Origin: an uncultured Bacteroidales bacterium
GTDB lineage: Bacteria > Bacteroidota > Bacteroidia > Bacteroidales > UBA932
DNA length: 11,296 nucleotides
Direction: 5' to 3'
Assembly: GCA_934725285.1 (NCBI GenBank)
Contig: CAKVBK010000056.1
Span: 1-11,296 of the forward strand
Positions 5,609-11,296 of the stretch are shown here, piece by piece; position 1 is the first letter of the stretch; every line of letters begins with the position of its first letter. The position numbers were made by a program, and so were the translations under genes. Below the pieces are notes generated by a model. The model made no database searches, was not told where the DNA came from, and saw only the letters and a list, made by a program, of their open reading frames with translations.

Positions 5609-8600
5609 TTAGAGTCCGAGCTTAAGTGTCAAAGTGAACTGTTTAGGGACAGGAACCGCCACACCACCGGTGTTGAAGAACTCAGGATCCTGACCGTTGA
5701 GCTTGCTGTCCGCATAGATCAGGAAGAGGTTCGTGGCCTGCAGCTTAAGGGACATAGAATTCATTTTCAAAGCCTTGACAACCTTTGACGGCATCTCGTA
5801 AGAAAGGGAGATTTCTTTCATTCTGATGAAATCGCCGCTTGCGATACGCTCTGTCGAGTAGTTGTAGGCGTTGTAGGCATAACTCAAAGAGGAATATTTC
5901 TTGTTCTGCCAACGGCTCGCGATGACAGGGACAGTGGTGGCGTTCTCATCGCCAGGGACAACCCAACGGTTCCTGAATTCCTTAGGCATCGAGGAAAGAT
6001 CCGTGTAGGAGTTCTTGAACACAGGGTCAAGCCTTATGACGTTGCCGAAAGAGTAGGTCATAAACACATTCAGAGTGAATCTCTTGAACCTGAACGTATT
6101 GCCAAGGGATCCGACATCAGTAGGCTCAGAGGTTCCTGAATATTCAAGGAATCCGAGCTTGTCCGGATCGCTGTTCTGGAAGTTTATTCCGGTGACCGTG
6201 ATGTCTCCGTTCTCATTGAGGAACGTAGGCAGACCTTCCGAGTTCAGCCCCTTGAACGGAATGGAGAATATACTGTGGTTCGGGTAACCTTCCTGGGCGA
6301 ATCCGGTTCCGGAGATGAGGTCAATGACTCTCTGGGAGGTAAGAAGGTCAGTCACCTCGTTTTTTGTGTGGGAATAGATGAAGTTAGTTGACCACGTGAA
6401 ATCCTTCGTTTTGACGTTGGTCGTTGTGAGACTCAGCTCGACACCGCTGGACTTCATCGAAGCGATGTTACCGTATTTCTTAACCTCACCGCCGACACCA
6501 GGAGTATTGGTCAGACCGATCAGATCGAAATTGTCTCTCTTGTACCAATCGAGGGCGAAATTGATCCTGTTGTCAAAGAATCCTGACTCGAATCCGATGT
6601 TCAGCTCGTGCTTTTTCTCGAATGTAAGATCCTCATTGGCAAGGCTGGAGATGTAAAGGGTTGATTCCCTAAGACTTGAAGAAGGTCTCCAAGGAATCTC
6701 GCTGCTGATCTTCACCTCGGAATTGTTGACCCATGACGGACCGCTCTCTCCTGTCAATGAATATGACGCCTTGAGCGCGAAGTGGGACACATAAGGATAG
6801 AGCCCCTTCATAAACGGCTCATCGTGCGCATTCCATCGTCCAGACACGTTCCACGTCGGAAGCCATCTTGCGGTGCGGGATTTACCGAGACGGTTGGAAC
6901 CCTCGTAGCGGACGGTGCCGTTGATGATGTACCTTCCTTTGAATGAATATGTTCCCGTACCGAAGAAAGCGGCTCTGCGCTCACGTGAATTGCCGAGGGT
7001 GTAGTAATCGGCTCCGTCCTCGGAACCCTTCTTGAACACGAGATAGTTGTAGTTGGCGATCTCTCCCATATCATACTGCATTCCCCAGCCTCTGAACCAA
7101 ACGGCGTGACGGTCCACGCTGTTGACCTCCATACCACCGTAAAGATTAAGCAGGTGATCCTCGCCGAACTGGTCATTGTAGCTTGCCGTGGCACGGAAGT
7201 CCCAACCGGACATCTTGTTGTCAGTGCGCTGGAAGATACCTCCGTTAGGAAGAACAGTCTCCGGAAGAGAGTAAGGATTATCCGGATCGGTGTAGAGGAA
7301 CGGGTTGTTGTTCCTGATGGTTGCTGTGCTCATCTCCCTGTAGGCCAAAGCCTGGTTGGAGTTGTCAAGCACATTGTGCTCACGGGTGGTCTGCGAATAT
7401 TTCACCGAAGCCAAAGCACTGAGTTCCAGTTTCTTGATCGGATTGAATTTCAATTCGGCCTGGTTCCTGAAATTGAACACGTCCAGATCAAGATAGTTGT
7501 TGTCCAACTCGTACATAATGTTGAACGGAGCGTAGTTCCTGGTGTAGAACACATCCGGATCAAGAGTTCTGGAAGTGTTCAGGGCATAGGAGTACGGGTT
7601 GATGTCAAAGTCTCTCTTCACCTCGCCGGTCACGGCGTTGATCGAAGAGCTCAATGTTCCCGGAGCCCTCTGCTTTCTGTAGGAAGCGTTGCTGATGAGA
7701 TTGAGGGACAGGTTGTCGAAGATCTTGTAGGTCAGGTTCATGTTCGCGGTGTAGCGCTGAACGTTACTTTGATTCGTCCAACCCGGATCATCCATTATAC
7801 TCATTGACGCATAGTAGCTTGTCTTCTCTGATCCGCCTGAGATGCTGACGGAATGCGTGTGCTGGATGGCGGTGGAGAACAGACGGTCGAACCAGTCGGT
7901 GTTGCGGTACTCGGCCGCGCGGAGATATTCAGCCTTCGCCTCCGGAGTGTTGGCAAGAGCGAACTGTCCTGTCTTAGGATCATATTGGCTGAGAAGTTGA
8001 TACATCTTGCCATAGACACCGCTGTCGGCAGCGGTTGACGTGCTGGCATAGTTGAGCCATCCTTTCTGCTGAAGCTCCTGATAGATGCCCATTTGATCCT
8101 GGGAATTCATAATGTTGAAGGTGCTGTACATCGGCTTCAGACGCATCGTATATTCACCATTGTAGGTTATGTGTGCCTGTCCGGCCCGTCCCTTCTTGGT
8201 GGTCACGACGATGACTCCGGCCATAGCCCTGGCTCCGTAGATAGATGTCGCGGAACCATCCTTCAGAATGTCAAAACTCTCGATGTCATCGGAGTTAAGC
8301 CCGGCGATGGCAGAAGAGATCAGGGTGTTGGCGTCACCGGAGGAAAGATCCTCCGCGCTCACCTCGACCACGTCTTCCATAATCACTCCGTCAACCACCC
8401 ACAACGGCTTTGACGAGCCATAGATGGAGGTCGAGCCACGGACACGGATCTTGGGAGCCGTTCCGAATGTACCGGACACGTTCTGAACCGACACACCGGC
8501 CACCCTTCCCTCAAGGGAACGGCTGATGTCTGCCATACCGTCCAGTTTGGCGTCGCTGGCGCTGATCTTTGTGGCGGAACCGGTGAACATTCGCTTGTCC

Positions 8601-8938
8601 ATCTTCTGCATACCGGTAACCACAACCCCCTCTAGAACCTCAGAATCAGGATCAACCGTAATCTTCATCACATCGGTGATCTCGACCCTTTTCTCCTTGG
8701 CTCCAAGGTAGGTCACAACAACGAATTTTGCGCTTGAAGGCACTCCCGTGATCTGGAAGTTGCCATCGACATCGGTAATGCTACCGATTTTGGTCCCTTC
8801 CACCGAGACATAGGCTCCGATCGCTGGCTGTCCATCCTCAGAGAAGATGACATTTCCTTTGACGGTTCTTGTCTGGGCTGACAGCAGCCCGGCCGCAGTC
8901 AGCAGAAAGACCAAGATCATACAGATTTTTTTATTCAT
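5609..8938 (-). CDS. susC: SusC/RagA-family TonB-dependent outer membrane transporter
   Basis: This is a 1109-residue protein with a type I signal peptide (MNKKICMILVFLLTAAGLLSA, cut before or near Gln22). Residues about 25-100 form the carboxypeptidase regulatory-like beta domain (VKGNVIFSEDGQPAIGAYV, then DVDGNFQI). EGVVVTG at 103-109 marks the TonB-box region. The plug follows with IRVRGSTSIYGSS near 164 and PLWVVDGV near 178. The SusC/RagA signature DILKDGSATSIYGARAMAG begins at 223 and runs on into VIVVTTKKG. The rest is the 22-stranded barrel, ending FTLTLKLGL. It imports substrate across the outer membrane using TonB energy, with SusD as lid. There is no N-terminal STN domain, so direct FecI/FecR-type signalling is not expected. 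It is complete and of usual length. It is the first gene of the operon, after a 299-bp leader and intergenic region. Confidence 0.97.
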   Translation of the reverse strand: MNKKICMILVFLLTAAGLLSAQTRTVKGNVIFSEDGQPAIGAYVSVEGTKIGSITDVDGNFQITGVPSSAKFVVVTYLGAKEKRVEITDVMKITVDPDSEVLEGVVVTGMQKMDKRMFTGSATKISASDAKLDGMADISRSLEGRVAGVSVQNVSGTFGTAPKIRVRGSTSIYGSSKPLWVVDGVIMEDVVEVSAEDLSSGDANTLISSAIAGLNSDDIESFDILKDGSATSIYGARAMAGVIVVTTKKGRAGQAHITYNGEYTMRLKPMYSTFNIMNSQDQMGIYQELQQKGWLNYASTSTAADSGVYGKMYQLLSQYDPKTGQFALANTPEAKAEYLRAAEYRNTDWFDRLFSTAIQHTHSVSISGGSEKTSYYASMSIMDDPGWTNQSNVQRYTANMNLTYKIFDNLSLNLISNASYRKQRAPGTLSSSINAVTGEVKRDFDINPYSYALNTSRTLDPDVFYTRNYAPFNIMYELDNNYLDLDVFNFRNQAELKFNPIKKLELSALASVKYSQTTREHNVLDNSNQALAYREMSTATIRNNNPFLYTDPDNPYSLPETVLPNGGIFQRTDNKMSGWDFRATASYNDQFGEDHLLNLYGGMEVNSVDRHAVWFRGWGMQYDMGEIANYNYLVFKKGSEDGADYYTLGNSRERRAAFFGTGTYSFKGRYIINGTVRYEGSNRLGKSRTARWLPTWNVSGRWNAHDEPFMKGLYPYVSHFALKASYSLTGESGPSWVNNSEVKISSEIPWRPSSSLRESTLYISSLANEDLTFEKKHELNIGFESGFFDNRINFALDWYKRDNFDLIGLTNTPGVGGEVKKYGNIASMKSSGVELSLTTTNVKTKDFTWSTNFIYSHTKNEVTDLLTSQRVIDLISGTGFAQEGYPNHSIFSIPFKGLNSEGLPTFLNENGDITVTGINFQNSDPDKLGFLEYSGTSEPTDVGSLGNTFRFKRFTLNVFMTYSFGNVIRLDPVFKNSYTDLSSMPKEFRNRWVVPGDENATTVPVIASRWQNKKYSSLSYAYNAYNYSTERIASGDFIRMKEISLSYEMPSKVVKALKMNSMSLKLQATNLFLIYADSKLNGQDPEFFNTGGVAVPVPKQFTLTLKLGL

Positions 8939-9237
8939 AAAACTTGGTTTTGTTAAACTCCGCGTTTAGTAAAAAAATAATCCAACCGCTTCTAAATCAC
9001 CATCGAAGTTTTCCGCAAAAAAGGATTTTCGCTGATGGATATCGTAAAAAATGCCTTCTATATCGTTTAAGTGGGCCCGCAAGATAGGCAAAAATTTTCA
9101 TAAACAAGCAATAGGTTATATAAAAAAATGCCATAAATAATGCGCCCTGATCATCTCCAGAGCGTGTTGTATGCTTTTATTTGATTATATTCAAAAAGGT
9201 TATGCCACTATTGTTCCTGATGAAAGAATTTCAATAT
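8939..9237 (-). promoter_or_regulatory. susC leader and intergenic region with weak candidate promoter
   Basis: The only promoter-like pair found on the minus strand is TATCTTGC (9079-9086), with a TTG at 9105-9107, 18 bp upstream. This is a partial match to the Bacteroidota TAnnTTTG / TTG pattern. If used, transcription would start near 9073 and give a leader of about 135 nt. Two copies of ATATCGT (9039-9045 and 9060-9066), spaced 21 bp, would lie in its first transcribed bases. No convincing intrinsic terminator for the upstream ccsA gene is seen. A T-rich stretch at about 9115-9127 may serve, but without a strong stem. Confidence 0.35.
8952..8971 (-). repeat. 20-bp repeat, upstream copy in the susC leader
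   Basis: Read on the minus strand this is TACTAAACGCGGAGTTTAAC, identical to the plus strand at 3989-4008. The two copies are therefore inverted and exactly bracket susC and susD. The repeat ends 13 bp before the susC ATG and follows a run of seven T on the coding strand. The internal dyad TAAAC/GTTTA lies at 8954-8968. Confidence 0.95.
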
Positions 9238-10029
9238 TCAATAGGTGTGCAGGCTGAAGCCTTGGGCGGAGGGGAGGTAGTTGACGCCCCACCAACACAT
9301 CTGGAGGAGGAGGAAGGAAAAGATCAGGAGGAGAAGAGCTCGGCGCGAGAAGCCTTGTCCTTGGCGCAGATGAAGATAGAGCAGGTAACTGAGCCAGGTA
9401 GCGGCGGCCCAGGTTTCCTTTGGGTCCCAAGTCCAGTAGTCGCCCCAGGCTTGCTTGGCCCAAAGGGCGCCCATGACTATGCCCATTGTGAGGAAGCCCC
9501 AGCCTATGCGGACCAGGGTGTCGCAGAGGCGGAGGTCGGTCACTGAGCTTGTCGAAGTGACCGGTTTCCGAGTAATCCAAAGAATACGGATGGCGAGGAT
9601 AGTGGCGATGCCCATCACGGCATAGGCGAACATGTAGACGATAACGTGCGGGACGAACCACGGGCTTCGTAGGGCCGGCATAAGTTCCTCAGTGTGAATC
9701 TCCGGCTTGAATATGTTGATGCATGCGAACATCACGGCCATCAGACAGCCGAACGGGAGCACCCAGCGGTAACGCCAGCGGAGATAGATAACAAGGCCGA
9801 TAAGCGAGAGGAAAAGGCTGAACCAGAGGCGAGTCTCCCCCATCGTGCGGAGCGGCGGACGACCAAGCGTTATCCAGACTCCAAAGATGAATGTAATGAA
9901 TATCTTGACGCCTATCCCTGTCAGGAGCAGCGGTACGACAGCCCTTTTGGCCTTCAAGGAAACCACAGCTCCGGAAATCCAGAACACCGAAGCCGCCAAC
10001 GCGAACCAAATGAATGAGTCCCAACTCAT
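9238..10029 (-). CDS. ccsA: CcsA/CcmC-type cytochrome c biogenesis (haem handling) membrane protein
   Basis: This is a 263-residue polytopic membrane protein. It carries the tryptophan-rich WWD haem-binding motif WGDYWTWDPKETW at 195-207. The flanking conserved histidines expected of CcsA are in place: His128 in PALRSPWFVPHV, His261 in FSLHTY at the very C-terminus, and His112 upstream. In System II cytochrome c maturation, CcsA with ResB/CcsB exports haem and attaches it to CXXCH apocytochromes on the outer face of the inner membrane. The gene begins in an ATGA overlap with the ResB-like gene (start 10029, upstream stop at 10026-10028), so the two are translationally coupled, which fits a one-to-one complex. 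All key residues look intact. It is the last gene of its unit, with about 300 bp following before susC. The name is family-level. Confidence 0.93.
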   Translation of the reverse strand: MSWDSFIWFALAASVFWISGAVVSLKAKRAVVPLLLTGIGVKIFITFIFGVWITLGRPPLRTMGETRLWFSLFLSLIGLVIYLRWRYRWVLPFGCLMAVMFACINIFKPEIHTEELMPALRSPWFVPHVIVYMFAYAVMGIATILAIRILWITRKPVTSTSSVTDLRLCDTLVRIGWGFLTMGIVMGALWAKQAWGDYWTWDPKETWAAATWLSYLLYLHLRQGQGFSRRALLLLIFSFLLLQMCWWGVNYLPSAQGFSLHTY

Positions 10030-10895
10030 AACCGCCCCTCCTTCTCTTTGAATTTCTCAACAGAAGAATCCCGAGCATATAAATCACTCTGTTCCAACGG
10101 TTTCTTCCCAAAGGAGCTTCCCTTACCGATGCAAGGTTTGAAGCCGGAGAAGAACACCATCGCCGCGGCGGAGACGAGCAGCAACCATAGTGCGATGCGG
10201 AACACCTCCGACATCGGGGAATAGACACACTTGAATATGCTCGCAAACTCACCTCGCTCCGTGTCCGGCATATAGTCCGACTGGTAGATCCACCACGATC
10301 CGACCTTGGCAGGGTGGTTCACAGCGATTTTGATCTCGGAGGAGCGGCCGTCAGGAAGGGTCAAAGTGACTTCTGAGGAATATTCACGGACGGTGAAATC
10401 CCTGAGTGTCAACTCGAATGGCAGTTTGACATATTCATCGGTGGATTCGTTCAGCGCCTGATGGTTCGGTTCATTCGGCATCGCGATCATCCTTGCCTGA
10501 ACGGTGCCACCGGTGCCGAAAAGTCCAGCGACCAGAATCACCGACAGCCCCAGATGGGCGCATGTCACCCCAAGGCGATGCCTTGTGAATCTATGAATAT
10601 CCTCGATTGTGTTCAGGGTGACGGTCGTCGCCAAAAGGAACAACGCAAGGATAAAGACCGGCGACCGGCTCATATTCCTGAAACCGAGAACACCTGAAAT
10701 GCCGTCCCTGCCCCCACCTTGCGGAGTAAGCCCGAAGATGAGAAGCAGGATCAGTACAATTGAAATCGAGATTATGCAGGCCTTTCGTCCGGCAAGATGC
10801 CTGTACAGCACCCAGCGCTCACGCATTGCGTAAACGCCAACCAGAAGGCAGACATAGACCAGGGCTGCGGCAAGCCCGAACGAATATGCTGACAT
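10026..10895 (-). CDS. resB: ResB/CcsB-like cytochrome c biogenesis protein (short Bacteroidota form)
   Basis: From the ATG at 10895 this is a 289-residue protein. It has four hydrophobic segments: near residues 5-23, 37-55, 75-93, and a fourth around 100-125 containing AHLGLSVILVAGLFGTGG. A long periplasmic domain follows (about 126-225) with LPFELTLRDFTVREY and GSWWIYQSDYMP, typical of ResB-like proteins. A final helix (about 233-252) and a charged cytoplasmic tail complete it. It partners CcsA in System II haem delivery to c-type cytochromes. It is much shorter than the classical ResB of Bacillus but like the compact Bacteroidota forms. The start is ambiguous: GTG at 10898 or ATG at 10895. 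The ATG makes a TGATG join with the upstream stop and is preferred. The close coupling at both ends puts it in one transcript with its neighbours. Confidence 0.85.
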   Translation of the reverse strand: MSAYSFGLAAALVYVCLLVGVYAMRERWVLYRHLAGRKACIISISIVLILLLIFGLTPQGGGRDGISGVLGFRNMSRSPVFILALFLLATTVTLNTIEDIHRFTRHRLGVTCAHLGLSVILVAGLFGTGGTVQARMIAMPNEPNHQALNESTDEYVKLPFELTLRDFTVREYSSEVTLTLPDGRSSEIKIAVNHPAKVGSWWIYQSDYMPDTERGEFASIFKCVYSPMSEVFRIALWLLLVSAAAMVFFSGFKPCIGKGSSFGKKPLEQSDLYARDSSVEKFKEKEGRL

Positions 10896-11296
10896 CACGC
10901 CTCAGCCCACTGCCTGCGCAGAAGATCAACGGCAGCGGTTACGGTCGTGGCGCGGTCACCCTTTGTGCCGCACTCGAAGCTGACGTACTTGTCGAAGCCA
11001 ATTTCCTTAAGGGCTCTGAATCCGTCAACGTAGTTGTCCTTCTCTCCGTCTTCGCCCGGCATAAGACGGCGGCCACGGCTTGCGATGTGGACGTGCTGGA
11101 GGTACTCCTTGCCGGCTGACATCAAGGCGCCGTAGTCAGAAGTCTCCTCGGACATGTGCCAGAAATCTCCCATAGCCTTGACTCCCTTGCTGTCCGAGTC
11201 ACGGGCGATCGCGGCGGCATCCGCGACAAGACGCATGTAGAACGCCTCGTTCCTGTTAAGCGGTTCAAGGATCACGGTCGTGCCGTGCTCAAGGGC
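10895..11296 (-). CDS. Sugar phosphate isomerase/epimerase-like TIM-barrel protein, C-terminal part
   Basis: The frame is open to the window edge, so the true start lies outside. The 133 residues seen are the C-terminal half of a xylose isomerase-like/AP endonuclease family 2 TIM barrel. Metal-ligand-type positions appear in the expected order: Glu in VILEPLNR, Asp and His in MGDFWHM, His in LQHVHIA, and Glu in VSFECG. An in-frame GTG at 11275 is internal and is not a start, because the coding frame and family similarity (ALEHGTT before VILEPLNR) continue upstream. Proteins of this family isomerise, epimerise or otherwise act on sugars, inositols and related compounds, with varied substrates, so no specific reaction can be named. 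The stop codon overlaps the start of the ResB-like gene. Linking a sugar enzyme to cytochrome c maturation genes has no obvious functional reason and may be simple operon packing. Confidence 0.85.
   Translation of the reverse strand, partial: ALEHGTTVILEPLNRNEAFYMRLVADAAAIARDSDSKGVKAMGDFWHMSEETSDYGALMSAGKEYLQHVHIASRGRRLMPGEDGEKDNYVDGFRALKEIGFDKYVSFECGTKGDRATTVTAAVDLLRRQWAEA

Noticed and set aside
4950-5612. Open frame of 220 codons on the plus strand
   Set aside because: It is antisense to susD, which is a complete and well-supported gene. There is no family resemblance.
7106-7807. Open frame of 233 codons on the plus strand
   Set aside because: It lies entirely antisense within the susC barrel-coding region, has no recognisable domain or signal, and is typical of antisense frames in a GC-balanced gene.
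3989-8971. susCD as a transposon with terminal inverted repeats
   Set aside because: No transposase lies between the repeats and no direct target duplication is visible outside them. The cassette or inversion idea is kept only as a hypothesis.
11273-11275. GTG as the start of the sugar isomerase-like gene
   Set aside because: The same frame continues upstream to the window edge with family-like sequence (ALEHGTT), so the GTG is an internal valine codon and the gene is truncated by the window.
1-11296. CRISPR array, tRNA, rRNA or insertion sequence
   Set aside because: No regularly spaced repeats, no cloverleaf, no rRNA-like stretch and no transposase motif were seen on either strand.

Overview
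All genes supported in this window lie on the minus strand, so the biology reads from high to low coordinates. The organism is almost certainly a member of the Bacteroidota, most likely Bacteroidales. The evidence is a SusC/SusD pair, a DUF4302 lipoprotein, a BACON-domain lipoprotein, a SusCD-associated HExxH lipoprotein, a short ResB paired with a CcsA-type protein, and a promoter element of TAnnTTTG type. Genus cannot be decided from the window.

Region 1 (11296 to 9238) is a tightly overlapping three-gene unit. It holds the C-terminal part of a sugar phosphate isomerase/epimerase-like TIM-barrel protein, then a ResB-like protein, then a CcsA-like protein with an intact tryptophan-rich WWD haem motif. 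The last two form a System II cytochrome c maturation pair. The joins are TGATG and ATGA, so the genes are probably translationally coupled.

Region 2 (9237 to 8939) is a 299-bp intergenic and leader region. It carries a weak candidate promoter, a 21-bp-phased direct repeat, and one copy of a 20-bp repeat.

Region 3 (8938 to 442) is a nutrient-import operon: susC, susD, a zinc metallohydrolase lipoprotein, a DUF4302 lipoprotein, a BACON-type lipoprotein and possibly a very small membrane protein. The SusC barrel and SusD lid would import a substrate across the outer membrane in a TonB-dependent way. The three accessory lipoproteins all have a lipobox Cys followed by acidic residues, consistent with surface display. 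No glycoside hydrolase, polysaccharide lyase or sulfatase is present, and the only enzyme is a predicted HExxH peptidase. Protein or peptide uptake is therefore at least as likely as glycan uptake. Neither the SusC N-terminus nor the window carries a visible dedicated regulator: there is no STN domain, ECF sigma, anti-sigma or hybrid two-component system.

Region 4 (441 to 75) is intergenic with two clear hairpins and a TAACTTTG promoter element. Region 5 (74 to 1) is the first 24 codons of aspS (aspartyl-tRNA synthetase), which runs off the window.

The most unusual feature is a perfect 20-bp inverted repeat that brackets exactly the susC-susD pair. One copy is in the susC leader, ending 13 bp before the start codon. 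The other overlaps the last base of the susD stop codon region, 5.0 kb away. Each copy has an internal dyad (TAAAC-GCGGA-GTTTA). This could mark an invertible or exchangeable susCD cassette, a paired regulatory or RNA element, or a repeated protein-binding site.
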